Source of the DNA: Gemmatimonadaceae bacterium
Lineage (GTDB): Bacteria > Gemmatimonadota > Gemmatimonadetes > Gemmatimonadales > Gemmatimonadaceae
Assembly (NCBI GenBank): GCA_016720905.1
Contig: JADKJT010000005.1
Coordinates: forward strand, 186,001-250,000
Length of the DNA stretch: 64,000 nucleotides
Direction: 5' to 3'
The position numbers were made by a program, and so were the translations under genes. This document shows positions 53,495-62,281 of this stretch, in pieces. How positions within the stretch are numbered: position 1 is the stretch's first letter; every line of letters begins with the position of its first letter. The notes under the pieces were generated by a model, which worked only from the letters and a program-made list of their open reading frames with translations, searched no databases and was not told the origin of the DNA.

Positions 53495-56400
53495 CTATCG
53501 TCCCACCGCTGCCGGCGCGACATCGTTGGCCATCCACCACTGCCTTGGCAACGGCCGCTGCCTCGGCCACAGCTCCGCCAGGCTGTTGCCGTCGTACACC
53601 CGTCCGTTCTTCATCACGTAGCGGATGGTGTTGGTATTCTTGATGTCGTCCAGCGGGTTGCCATCCAGCACGAGAATATCGGCCAGCTTGCCGGCCTCCA
53701 CCGAGCCGATGTCCTGCTGCAGCCCAATCGACTCGGCGCCGAATATCGTGGCCACGCGCAGCGCGTCCATGGGCTTCATGCCGCCCTTGGCAATGGTCCA
53801 CAGTTCCCAGTGCACGCCAAGCCCCTGCAGCTGACCGTGGCCACCGAGCCCCACACGACCACCGGCTTCCACCACCTTCTTCGCCTGCTCGGCGAACAGC
53901 GTGAATGAGTATTCGCTGTCGCGGAACCACTGCGGGCGACGCAGTCCGCGCCGTTCAAGTTCGGAGAACGGCGTGAAGCGGGTGAGCTTGGCATCGCTCA
54001 GAATGTCATAGTGCTCGTACCACCAGTTCTCGGCCCACGGGCCGCCGTATTGCACCAGCAGCGTCGGCGTCCACGTGGTGCCGCTTTGTGCGAACAGCTG
54101 AACGGCGTCCTTGTACATGGGAGCAATGGGCAATGTGTGCTCGATGCCGGCATAGCCGTCCATCGCTTCCGTCATGTTCTTCTTGAAGTCCAGTCCGCCC
54201 TCGAGCGTGGGCGTGATCTTCTGCTCCTTCGCCGCCATGGCAATCCATTGCCGCTGACGCCGGTCGCCTGCCTGGTACTGCTTGATGGTTTCTGTGAGAT
54301 AGAACTCGGAATACCGTTTCATGACGTCCTTGGCGTCATCGGCACTGGAGACGTTGTCCTGCGCGAAAATGCCGGGGCCGGTGGCGTAAATGCGGGGCCC
54401 GATGATCTGTCCCATGTCCACCGCATCGCCGTAGGAAATCACATCGGCTTGCGACGTTTGCGGATCGCGCGTGGTGGTCACGCCATATGCGAGATTGGCG
54501 GTGTACATGTACGGTTGCGGCGAATGCACGCCCCATTGCGGCCACATGTGCGCGTGGACGTCAACGAGCCCGGGCATGATGGTCTTGCCGGACACATCGA
54601 TCACGCGGGCACCGGCGGGTACGGCGACCTTTCCTTGTGCGCCCACGCCGACAATGCGGTTGCCGGTGACCACCACATCACCGCGGGCAATCACGGCGTC
54701 GCCTTTCATGGTGATGATGCGCGCACCGCGCAACACCACACTGCCGGTAGGGCGGTCTTTCGTGGCAGTAATGGTGACATCGATGCGGGCGGCGTCATAC
54801 ACCGGCTTGCCCGCGGCGACGGTGGCACCACCCGCTGGGGCGGCGGCGGGCCGCGGCGGCGCCTTGAACGCCGAGTCGGCGGCCAGAGAATCGGCGCGGG
54901 CAATGTCGTACTGGAAGAACGAGCGACCCAACGAGTAGAACACACTCCGTGAATCGGCATTCCAGCCAATGAAGTCGCCGCCAATGCGCGAGAGGCGGCG
55001 GAACGGCACCGCGCCGCCCGTGGGCTGCTGCACGGAGACCGTTGGCGTCGTGCCGCCGGTCATTGGCAGTGGCACCACGAACAGCATGTTGTCGACTTGC
55101 GCCAGTACGCGTCGCCCGTCGGGAGATACCTGTAGTTGACTGGCCGGTCGTGCCTGGGCATTGGGACCGCCGCCCGGCGCCTGATATCCCGTGACTTTCA
55201 GGTGCGCCTGCCGATCAGTGCCGTCCCAGCGCATGGAGACCAGGCCGTCGCCACCTTCGTACAGCCAGATGCGCGACGTGTCGGCAGTGAAATGCGGTCC
55301 GGCGGCGTTGGTGAGTGTGGAAATGAAGTTCGGTGCGCCACCGGCCGCGGGAATCCACACGAGATCGGTGATGACGAGGTTGGGATTGATCTCGTCGTTG
55401 ATGATCGCGCGTTGCGTGCGTGGTGCGCGGGCGGCGACAATGCGCGATCCCGTAGGGGAGTACATGATGTCGTCGTAGAACGCCGTCTGCGTGGTGAGTT
55501 TTTCCGGACGTCCGCCAGTGGCCGCAATGCGCCAGATATCGCCACCGTCTTCCGTCCACGACACGTACGCGATGTACTTGCCATCGGGCGACCACACCGG
55601 CGCATGTTCACCGTCGGTAGATGTGGTGAGCCGTTTCGGCGTACCCGACGGAAGATCCATCGTCCACAAGCGGTCGAGCGCCGAGAACACGAGGCGCTTG
55701 CCGTCGGGTGACGGACGTGCCCCGCGGATCTGTCGCACGGTGAGCGTGGTGTCGTTCACCGGGTAGTTGAAGCGCACCAGGTCGCCAAGCATCTGATCGA
55801 CCTGCGCGGTGAACGGGATCTGCGTTTGCTTGCCCGAGGCGACATCGTGCGACCAGATCTTGCCGTGGTGCGCCAGGACAATGGCCTTCGAGTCGGGTGT
55901 CCACGAATACCCTGGCAGCAAGTCACGCGAGCCGCGCGACTCGATGTCGTCGCGTTGAATTTCGCTGGCCAGCCAATGTTCATCGCCCGACGCGAGATCG
56001 CGCAACTTGAGGCCGGTGACGGCCATCTTGCGTGACGCGTAGGCCAGCCACTTGCCATCGGGGCTGACGGCGGGGCGGAAGCCGGTGCCGAGGTTGAGCG
56101 TGCGTGTGGCGAGTCGTCCGGTGCTGCGATCGTACATCACCACCTGCGTGGTGCCCATCATCTGGTTGTAGCCGGCTGGACCTGTGCGCGCGCTGGCATA
56201 CACATAGCGGCCATCGGGTGCGACCGACGCACCCATGAAGTTGGCCGGCGCGGTGCCGCCGCCACCGCCGCCTGCGGCTGGCGTTTGTCCGGTAAGCTTG
56301 AGTCCACTCCCACCCTGGCGATGATACAGCCACAAATCGTTGCTGCGCGAGACCACGACGTATTCGCCGTCGGGTGTCCAATCGGGTGACACGAATGACT

Positions 56401-56836
56401 GATTCGCACCGCGCGTGAGCGGGCGGAGATTCTTTCCGTCGGGGTCGATGAGATACAAGTTTTCGCTGCCCGACCGGTCACTCACGAACACAATGGACTT
56501 GCCGTCGGGTGAGAAGCGCGGTTGTCCGTCAAACGGCGTGCCACTGGTGATGCGTGTGGCGCCGCCGCCGGTGGCCGGCAGGGTGTAAATGTCGCCCAAC
56601 AGGTCGAACACGATCAGGCGTCCGTCGGGCGAGAGGTCCAATGACAGCCAGGTGCCCTCGTCGGTGCTGAATTTGAGCGGGCGTGTCGGGATCAGCGGCA
56701 GTTCGCCATTGGGTGCTGTGCGACGCGAGGAGTCGGCGGCGGCCTGCGCGTTGGCGATCGTCGCGCTGATGCTCATCGCACCCGTCGCGAGCAGAGAGAC
56801 GAACAGGGCGCGCTGGACAGTCGTTGCAGAGATCAT
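53495..56836 (-). CDS. Secreted amidohydrolase with N-terminal TolB-like propeller
   Basis: 1113 residues from ATG 56836, which begins the signal peptide MISATTVQRALFVSLLATGA. PD40/TolB blades fill about 40-660 (SPDGKSIVFVSDRSGSENLY and similar). The amidohydrolase domain (about 700-1090) has MPGLVDVHAHMWPQ, TPTLEGGLDF, GIEHTLP and GLGGHGQLQG. Tricorn-like propeller plus hydrolase fusions of this type are widespread in Gemmatimonadota but uncharacterised. A diverged copy of its 5' end (signal peptide and upstream DNA) lies at 58447-58633. Confidence 0.9.
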   Translation of the reverse strand: MISATTVQRALFVSLLATGAMSISATIANAQAAADSSRRTAPNGELPLIPTRPLKFSTDEGTWLSLDLSPDGRLIVFDLLGDIYTLPATGGGATRITSGTPFDGQPRFSPDGKSIVFVSDRSGSENLYLIDPDGKNLRPLTRGANQSFVSPDWTPDGEYVVVSRSNDLWLYHRQGGSGLKLTGQTPAAGGGGGGTAPANFMGASVAPDGRYVYASARTGPAGYNQMMGTTQVVMYDRSTGRLATRTLNLGTGFRPAVSPDGKWLAYASRKMAVTGLKLRDLASGDEHWLASEIQRDDIESRGSRDLLPGYSWTPDSKAIVLAHHGKIWSHDVASGKQTQIPFTAQVDQMLGDLVRFNYPVNDTTLTVRQIRGARPSPDGKRLVFSALDRLWTMDLPSGTPKRLTTSTDGEHAPVWSPDGKYIAYVSWTEDGGDIWRIAATGGRPEKLTTQTAFYDDIMYSPTGSRIVAARAPRTQRAIINDEINPNLVITDLVWIPAAGGAPNFISTLTNAAGPHFTADTSRIWLYEGGDGLVSMRWDGTDRQAHLKVTGYQAPGGGPNAQARPASQLQVSPDGRRVLAQVDNMLFVVPLPMTGGTTPTVSVQQPTGGAVPFRRLSRIGGDFIGWNADSRSVFYSLGRSFFQYDIARADSLAADSAFKAPPRPAAAPAGGATVAAGKPVYDAARIDVTITATKDRPTGSVVLRGARIITMKGDAVIARGDVVVTGNRIVGVGAQGKVAVPAGARVIDVSGKTIMPGLVDVHAHMWPQWGVHSPQPYMYTANLAYGVTTTRDPQTSQADVISYGDAVDMGQIIGPRIYATGPGIFAQDNVSSADDAKDVMKRYSEFYLTETIKQYQAGDRRQRQWIAMAAKEQKITPTLEGGLDFKKNMTEAMDGYAGIEHTLPIAPMYKDAVQLFAQSGTTWTPTLLVQYGGPWAENWWYEHYDILSDAKLTRFTPFSELERRGLRRPQWFRDSEYSFTLFAEQAKKVVEAGGRVGLGGHGQLQGLGVHWELWTIAKGGMKPMDALRVATIFGAESIGLQQDIGSVEAGKLADILVLDGNPLDDIKNTNTIRYVMKNGRVYDGNSLAELWPRQRPLPRQWWMANDVAPAAVGR

Positions 56837-56933
56837 GATCGCGTCGGGTAGTGGTAGGGCAGGCCGAGCCTGCCAACAAGTCACCATCCAAACTGCACGG
56901 CGGCTCCCAATTCAGCGAGGAGGGCGGCCCTCC

Positions 56934-56962
56934 TTGCACCATCGAAATCTCCGTGGTATGGT
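56934..56962 (+). promoter_or_regulatory. Promoter of the second vapBC-type operon
   Basis: TTGCAC (56934-56939) and TATGGT (56957-56962) are 17 bp apart. The antitoxin ATG at 56969 is 7 bp after the -10 box, so a leaderless transcript is predicted. Confidence 0.55.
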
Positions 56963-56968
56963 AAGAGT

Positions 56969-57268
56969 ATGGCACGCACCGTCAAAATGACGTTTACGCT
57001 CGACGAAGACACCTCGGCGCGGATTGATCGCACGGCGCTGCGCCTTGGTATTCCCAAGAGCGCCGTGGTACGGGAGGCCGTGGCAGAGTATGCCGCGCGC
57101 GCTGGACGCACCAGCGAAGAAGAGCGGCTTCGTCTGCTGAGCGTGTTTGATGATTTGCTGACGAGAATACCGCTCCTCCCAGTGGACGCGGCGGATACCG
57201 AGCTCGCGGCGTTGAGACGCGCCCGGCAATCGGGTGGCCGACGTACTTCAGCGGCACGGACGAAGTGA
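56969..57268 (+). CDS. Ribbon-helix-helix antitoxin
   Basis: 99 residues. The N-terminal RHH/CopG fold is clear (TVKMTFTLDEDTSARIDRTA, RLGIPKSAVVREAVAEYA). The C-terminal part should bind the toxin. The stop overlaps the GTG of the PIN toxin by 4 bp. No Shine-Dalgarno sequence is visible before the ATG, in line with leaderless expression. Confidence 0.87.
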   Translation: MARTVKMTFTLDEDTSARIDRTALRLGIPKSAVVREAVAEYAARAGRTSEEERLRLLSVFDDLLTRIPLLPVDAADTELAALRRARQSGGRRTSAARTK

Positions 57269-57657
57269 TTCTGCTCGACACCTCGGTATTGATCGATGCG
57301 TTGACCGGCGGTCGACGATTGGCGCCCGCATTGCGCCAGGCAATCGAGAGTGGTGAGCAGATCGCGATACCGACGTTGGTGCTCTATGAGTGGCAACGAG
57401 GACCTCGCCGCGACGAGGAACTGGCGGTGCAGGAGGCACTGTGGCCTGGCGAGAACGCGATTGCGTTTGGTGCCGACGAGGCGGCTATCGCAGCGGATTT
57501 GTATCGTGCCCTGCGCCATCCGCGTGGGCGAGAGATCGATCTCGCGATCGCGGCGTGTGCGATCTGCCGCGGTGCCGAACTCTGGACCATGAACGTGAAG
57601 GACTTTCGCGACGTACCCGGTCTGATGTTGTACAGACCGGGGCCGCGTGACTCGTAA
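57265..57657 (+). CDS. vapC: PIN-domain toxin, VapC family
   Basis: 130 residues from GTG 57265. The acidic PIN residues are present: Asp in MILLDTSVLIDAL, Glu in LVLYEWQRG, Asp in REIDLAIAACAI and Asp in NVKDFRDVPG. It is a probable RNA-cleaving toxin paired with the RHH protein. It differs clearly from the VapC at 34816-35193, so the two pairs are independent. Confidence 0.92.
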   Translation: MILLDTSVLIDALTGGRRLAPALRQAIESGEQIAIPTLVLYEWQRGPRRDEELAVQEALWPGENAIAFGADEAAIAADLYRALRHPRGREIDLAIAACAICRGAELWTMNVKDFRDVPGLMLYRPGPRDS

Positions 57658-57680
57658 GGCCCTCTCCTACCGAGGATGCA

Positions 57681-58178
57681 CTACGCGACTTCGGAAAACA
57701 GCACCACCTGGTTCGTGCCGAACTGCTTGGCGCACTTCGGGCACGTGGCGTAGTAGAACAGATGCCGCTTGGTGTGGTACCCCTTGGCACTGACGTAAGC
57801 GTCCATCTCCTTCAACCACTTCCCGACGTCGCGGTAGGGTCCCTCAAAGACCTTGGTGAGGTAGTGCCCGCTCAGTGGCACCATGTCGGCGTCCGGCACC
57901 GGATGATTCACGGCCACATACATGTCCGATCCCCAAGGCGATACTTCGTCGGACAGCCACAGGGGATCCTCCGGATACGCCGCGGCCGCTTCAATCACCT
58001 TCTGGTCGCGGGCCATCACCGATCCCATGTTGAGCGGCACGTGCATCACGGCCCGCACATGGTCTTTCAGGAAGAGTTTGTTGGTCCACTGGAATTCGCG
58101 CTCGTTCCATTTCGCCACGTCGAGTCGCGCGCAGCAGCCGGTCTCGGTGTTGTCGTAATTCGTATCGGCGAGTTTCAT
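57681..58178 (-). CDS. Conserved protein of a family usually labelled hydrolase
   Basis: 165 residues from ATG 58178 (MKLADTNYDNTETGCCARLD). The sequence resembles a family generically annotated as hydrolase, with features WTNKLFLKDHVRAVMHVPLN, LSGHYLTKVFEGPYRDVGKW and a C-terminal CxxC (YATCPKCAKQFGTNQ). The fold may be GyrI-like, which would mean a small-molecule-binding rather than enzymatic role; this is uncertain. Diverged fragments of its 3' end occur at 59648-59780. The frame upstream of 58178 is not coding. Confidence 0.65.
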   Translation of the reverse strand: MKLADTNYDNTETGCCARLDVAKWNEREFQWTNKLFLKDHVRAVMHVPLNMGSVMARDQKVIEAAAAYPEDPLWLSDEVSPWGSDMYVAVNHPVPDADMVPLSGHYLTKVFEGPYRDVGKWLKEMDAYVSAKGYHTKRHLFYYATCPKCAKQFGTNQVVLFSEVA

Positions 58179-58340
58179 AACGACCTCTACGGTTGTGATG
58201 TCAACCATCGCGAACGACACATCCAACAAGAAATCATGCGGCGGCATGGGTGACAGTCCATCTGGGCCTGCCTTACAACCCCGCGGGGATTGCCCGACAC
58301 ACCCCTCCCTTCCGGCCAAATCGGAGTTTCCATCTCCGCC

Positions 58341-58568
58341 ATGCCTACCTCCCTAAAACCCAAGGAACTCACCCTTCGCGGCCTGATCTTCGGTGCGCTC
58401 ATCACCACCGTGTTCACCGCCGCCAACGTCTACCTCGGCCTGAAGGTCGGTGGCGGCCTGCGCGTTGGCGGTTGTCGCGCTGGTGCTCATCGCCCAGGTT
58501 GCGAGCAGAGAGACGAGCAGGGCGCGCTGGACAGTCGGTGCAGAGATCATGATCGCGTCGGGTTGTAG
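58341..58568 (+). pseudogene. OPT-family oligopeptide transporter, N-terminal stub fused to duplicated DNA
   Basis: From ATG 58341 the first ~38 codons are a good OPT transporter N-terminus (KELTLRGLIFGALITTVFTA, ANVYLGLKVG). Directly after LKVG (about 58450) the sequence switches to a copy of the 5' region of the propeller-amidohydrolase gene in antisense, and the frame runs out at 58568. The remaining ~600 residues of an OPT protein are absent. Confidence 0.75.
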
Positions 58569-58633
58569 TGGGGCAGGCCGAACCTACCGGCAAGTCACCG
58601 TTCAAACTGCACGCCGGCGGGCGTTTCAGCGAA
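58447..58633 (-). repeat. Diverged copy of the amidohydrolase 5' end and upstream region
   Basis: Matches 56733-56920 in the same orientation, including the signal peptide (MISAPTVQRALLVSLLATWA) and about 80 bp upstream of the start. Differences are mostly single bases. The copied coding part stops at the junction with the OPT stub. Confidence 0.8.
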
Positions 58634-58673
58634 TCGCCTGGAAACACGCGAAATGGCACTGCGGTGGTCGGTC

Positions 58674-58706
58674 TTGATATCTAGGTGTACTAGGGTGCAT
58701 AGTACA
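58674..58706 (+). promoter_or_regulatory. GntR gene promoter with inverted-repeat operator
   Basis: TTGATA (58674-58679) lies 18 bp before CATAGT (58698-58703). A perfect inverted repeat TGTACTA (58686-58692) / TAGTACA (58700-58706) covers the -10 region. The repeat ends 3 bp before the ATG at 58710, so autorepression and a leaderless mRNA are predicted. Confidence 0.6.
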
Positions 58707-58709
58707 TGC

Positions 58710-59144
58710 ATGCTTCCGTTCTCGGTCACGCTCACCACCGGCGAATCGCCGTTCCGCCAGATCGTCTACGCCGCTACCAAAGCGGTGGTGTCGGGCGAAC
58801 TGGTCGAAGGAAGTGCCTTTCCGTCGGTCCGCGAATTGAGCCAGACGCTCAAGATCAATCCAAATACCGCGCACAAAGTCGTCGCCGAGTTGGTGCGCAA
58901 TGGCCTGCTGGAAGTGATGCCTGGGCTTGGTACGGTTGTGTCGGCAGGCCGAAAATCATCCGCTGCTGAACGTCGCGCGCTGCTCTCACGCGAGGTCGAG
59001 CAATTGGTGGTCGAGGCCATGCGGCTTGGGCTCAAAGAAGCCGATGTGGTGAATGCCTTGTCATTGCGGTGGGCGGAACTGTCGGCCCCAGTTGGCGTCT
59101 CAAAATCGGCCGCTTCTGCGGTCACTACGGGTCGCAACGCATGA
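58710..59144 (+). CDS. GntR-family regulator, YtrA-like subgroup
   Basis: 144 residues from ATG 58710. A winged-helix domain (about 10-75) has PFRQIVYAATKAVVSGELVE, FPSVRELSQTLKINPNTAHK and NGLLEVMPGLGTVVS. A short helical C-terminus without a ligand domain is typical of YtrA-type regulators, which control the ABC transporter encoded next. Here the downstream ATPase gene overlaps by 4 bp but is only a fragment, so the regulator has lost its natural target. Confidence 0.88.
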   Translation: MLPFSVTLTTGESPFRQIVYAATKAVVSGELVEGSAFPSVRELSQTLKINPNTAHKVVAELVRNGLLEVMPGLGTVVSAGRKSSAAERRALLSREVEQLVVEAMRLGLKEADVVNALSLRWAELSAPVGVSKSAASAVTTGRNA

Positions 59145-59317
59145 ACGCTTCGTCGCAACCTCCGATTGCTGTTCGGGAGATGTCGCCTCGCTTCGGAAGG
59201 AAGCTGGTGCTCGATAACCTGGCATTTGACGTGCCGCGTGCAACGCGGACAGTCGTCAAGTCTCGGTCCAACCACGAACGTGACGCACGTTGTCGGCCGC
59301 GACTTCAAGCAGAATGA
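59141..59317 (+). pseudogene. ABC transporter ATP-binding protein, N-terminal stub
   Basis: 58 codons from ATG 59141. The first ~36 (PPIAVREMSPRFGRKLVLDN, LAFDVPRAT) match the strand before Walker A of an ABC ATPase. The sequence then becomes unrelated, and Walker A never appears. It overlaps the GntR stop (ATGA) as a YtrA-type operon would. Confidence 0.65.
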
Positions 59318-59647
59318 CAGCTTGCGGATGCGACGTCAGTACAACCTGAGACGTCTGTCCACCGATCAACCCGGTGGTACCGACGTTCACTTGTATCAAT
59401 TCAGCTACTAGCAAGCGCTGATAGTGCTACCGGGCACGAGTGTCCTGCGGGCGAAATGGAGAGAGGACGATCGTGCTTTCGGAATGCGAATGCTGGCGGA
59501 ATCCGGACGCGCGAATGCACCGCAGTCGGCGCCTCGTTCCCAAACGTCACGACAAGGTGCCGCACTGGAGCTGGTTCGCTGGAACGTGGTCGCGAGTTAT
59601 CCAAGGTCGGTCGAGCGCGTGGTGCGGTGACACAGTGCCCGTCCGTT
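59318..59647. other. Stretch without recognisable gene
   Basis: Short open frames here have no convincing start or family resemblance. The segment lies between the ABC ATPase stub and the hydrolase fragments, in the zone of decayed DNA. Confidence 0.5.
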
Positions 59648-59780
59648 AGGCGACTTGAGAGAACAGCACCACCTGGTTGGTGCCGAATGCTCCCTCAGAG
59701 ACCTTGGTCAGATAGTGCCGCTCATGGCACTAAGTCGGCGGACTGCCGCTACGCGACTTCGGAAAACGGCACTACAGTGG
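59648..59780 (-). repeat. Two diverged fragments of the hydrolase-like gene 3' end
   Basis: 59648-59685 matches 57683-57720, then after an internal deletion 59690-59740 matches about 57840-57893. A second copy of the 3' terminus at 59752-59778 matches 57681-57707. All are in the orientation of the parent gene at 57681-58178. They encode no usable protein. Confidence 0.7.
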
Positions 59781-59791
59781 TATCGTGGCGA

Positions 59792-62152
59792 TCATGGGGT
59801 GACGATCAGGTAGATCGATGCCGCTGCCCCTATGAGGTCGGCACGCACCTCTACGCCGGTGGCTTGCGTGACGGACCGCGCAGTGATCGTGTAGAAGTAG
59901 GCGGGATTGGGGCCCGGAGGGTTCGGCGTGATGGTGAGCGCGGCATTGGGCGCCAGCGGAAAGTGTAGCCCGAGTTGCTCGATGGTCTTCGTGGAATTCG
60001 TGATCTGGACTCCGTTCACATCGCGCACGAGCACTTGCACGATCATCGATTCACCGACGGCAAGCCGTCGCCGGTCGGTGGGCGTCAGGATTTCCACGGC
60101 GCCCAAGTGATCCGATCCGGGGGCTACTTTGTACACCGTCAGTCCTGTCTGATAAGACACGGTCTGGCCGTTCTTTGTGTAGCGCACGGTGATGGTGGTG
60201 ACTCCCGTTGGCCCCGTGGCTCCGACGCCGGTAGCGACTGCAAGTCCCGGCGACACGGCCGCGATTGTCGCGACGTTCACGTTGGACGACTCGTACGAGA
60301 GCACTCCACCGTCATTGCTGAGCGCGACCTCGTTCCCCAGCGCATTTAGCAGCTTTACGCGGTACGTGAGTGCGGCCGGCACCGTGATCTCGGCGTTGAT
60401 CGGATCGAAGTACACGGCCACTACCTGTCCCGCCGCGGCGGCGGTCACCGTCACCGACAGGGTTGCCTGTTGTTCGGCCACTGCGCTGAAGCCGCGCACC
60501 AGTACGGGGTACGTGCCGGGCAAGACCGCTGATGTCGCCGACACATTGTAGGTGAGCGTGTTGCCAGTAAAGCTCGTCGATGTGGCCTGTACTGTGAGAC
60601 CGGCCGGGGTACCGCTCACCTGCGTGCCGATGCCTCCAACGAAGCCGCCTGTCCGGGTGACGGCGATTGTCCCTACGGTGGGAGCGCTGATGCCTTGCAC
60701 CACGCTGACCGCGCCGGCGGCGAGTGTGTACCCTGGAACGACCGCAGGTATGACGGTGATCTGGCTGATTGCGGATACCGTAGTTCCGGGTTGCACGTAG
60801 GTGGCAGTCACGGTCACCGGGTTGGCGGAGGGTGCGACGCCTGTCACGGTGGCGGTGTTGCTGCCGGGCTTCGCGACGGTCAGGCTGATCGCGTTGGACG
60901 ATGACCAGTTCACGTCGACAGTGCCAATGGCGTTGGTAACCGTCGCCACCAGCGAAGCGCTCTTGCCAACTTCAACGGTGGCTGAGGTCGGCGTGACGGC
61001 GATGACAGGAGGTGGCGGCACTGCGACGCAGGTCAGCGTGGTCGATGCGTTGAGCGCGGTGCCGATCCTCGTTCCCTTGATGGACGCCGTGCCGGGTGTC
61101 ACGCAGGTCGCGAGCCCCGTTGGACTGAGCGTCGCGCTGCCCGCATTCGCCAACTGCCATTGCACGCCGGAAACCGGAAAGTGGTCCTGGTCGATCAAAC
61201 GATATTGCCGCGCGCTGCCCACTTGCACAGGCGTCGAGGCGCTGCTCGGGTCGTTCACTGGTCCCTCGTCTGGGGCTGTGACCACGCGCACGGACGCGCC
61301 CACAAGCACCAGCACTGTCTTCTCCAGAAAGAATGGCGATTTCGGCGCCTTGCTGGCGGGGTTCACTTCGGCAAGCGGCTTGTAGTGCTCCATGTAATCC
61401 GAGGTGGCTTTCTTGTATGAGATCTTGATAGTGGCCTGCCCCTGTGAAACGCCCCGTACCACGATGGGATCGCGCGACGACGTGACCACCTGCCCGTCGG
61501 GCTCTCCCGTGCCAAGTCCGAACAGCGGCGTAAGCGCCGCGACGCCCTGATTGGACGACGGTCCCCATACGAGAACGCCGGTGGTCACAGCCGACCCATT
61601 GTTGTACCGGGGCGCGGCCGGTAACAGTGTGGAGTCGCCGATGGCCAGGACAATGATGTCCGGGGCATCAAGCATGTTGGGCGGTGACGGGAGGACAATG
61701 ATCCGGTGAGTGTAGGAGACGCCGCTTCGGAGCGTGATGCCCCCGAGGGGAGCAAAGGAAACCGTGGCTTCACCGACGCCAACTACGCGGACATAGGCGT
61801 CGTTGCGAATGAGGTTGGCGACGGTTCCTGATTCGACGTGCGTGATGCTGTTGAGCGCCGCGGCGACGCTTGGTGCCGTCGTGGTCCACTGCAGGTCGAA
61901 ATTGCCCACGCCTTGACAAAGTCTGTCGCTCTCGCAGGACGGGCTGAACAGTTTGGGCATGACGTAGGCGATGGTGTCACCCACAAACGACGTATCCACT
62001 CGAAGACTGGGCGAGATCCTGGAGATGCTGGTGTCGCCGAGTTTCGTGATGTCGGTGACGGCGCAGCTGGAGAGCAGCCAGGACGCGACCAGCAGGCTGA
62101 CGCGATACAAGGCTGGCACGCTTCTCGCACGTTTGAGAGTCGGTTGGATCAT
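59792..62152 (-). CDS. Big2/Ig-like repeat lipoprotein
   Basis: 786 residues. A lipoprotein signal ends LLVASWLLSSCAV. It contains several Ig-like and Big2-type beta domains, recognisable by recurring phrases such as ITVTPTSATVEVGKSASLVA-type strands and VNWSSSNAISLTVAKPGSNT, over about 330-620, with further Ig-like modules before and after. No enzyme motif is visible. It is probably a surface adhesin or structural protein. It is divergent from the decayed sigma factor gene across 129 bp. Confidence 0.78.
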   Translation of the reverse strand: MIQPTLKRARSVPALYRVSLLVASWLLSSCAVTDITKLGDTSISRISPSLRVDTSFVGDTIAYVMPKLFSPSCESDRLCQGVGNFDLQWTTTAPSVAAALNSITHVESGTVANLIRNDAYVRVVGVGEATVSFAPLGGITLRSGVSYTHRIIVLPSPPNMLDAPDIIVLAIGDSTLLPAAPRYNNGSAVTTGVLVWGPSSNQGVAALTPLFGLGTGEPDGQVVTSSRDPIVVRGVSQGQATIKISYKKATSDYMEHYKPLAEVNPASKAPKSPFFLEKTVLVLVGASVRVVTAPDEGPVNDPSSASTPVQVGSARQYRLIDQDHFPVSGVQWQLANAGSATLSPTGLATCVTPGTASIKGTRIGTALNASTTLTCVAVPPPPVIAVTPTSATVEVGKSASLVATVTNAIGTVDVNWSSSNAISLTVAKPGSNTATVTGVAPSANPVTVTATYVQPGTTVSAISQITVIPAVVPGYTLAAGAVSVVQGISAPTVGTIAVTRTGGFVGGIGTQVSGTPAGLTVQATSTSFTGNTLTYNVSATSAVLPGTYPVLVRGFSAVAEQQATLSVTVTAAAAGQVVAVYFDPINAEITVPAALTYRVKLLNALGNEVALSNDGGVLSYESSNVNVATIAAVSPGLAVATGVGATGPTGVTTITVRYTKNGQTVSYQTGLTVYKVAPGSDHLGAVEILTPTDRRRLAVGESMIVQVLVRDVNGVQITNSTKTIEQLGLHFPLAPNAALTITPNPPGPNPAYFYTITARSVTQATGVEVRADLIGAAASIYLIVTP

Positions 62153-62281
62153 TGGTCGTGGTGCCGAAGTGGGCGCGGGCCGCAGCTAATCATCGCGAAG
62201 ATCGGAGTTCCCGCTACATTACCAACGCAGGAAAAGCCATCCGATCGGCTCATCCGACACCGAAATCCTCCGGGGTGCCCT

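Noticed and set aside
59258..59410. Open stretch on the minus strand with plausible hydrophobic composition
   Set aside because: It has no start codon or recognisable motif and is only about 50 codons long inside decayed DNA.
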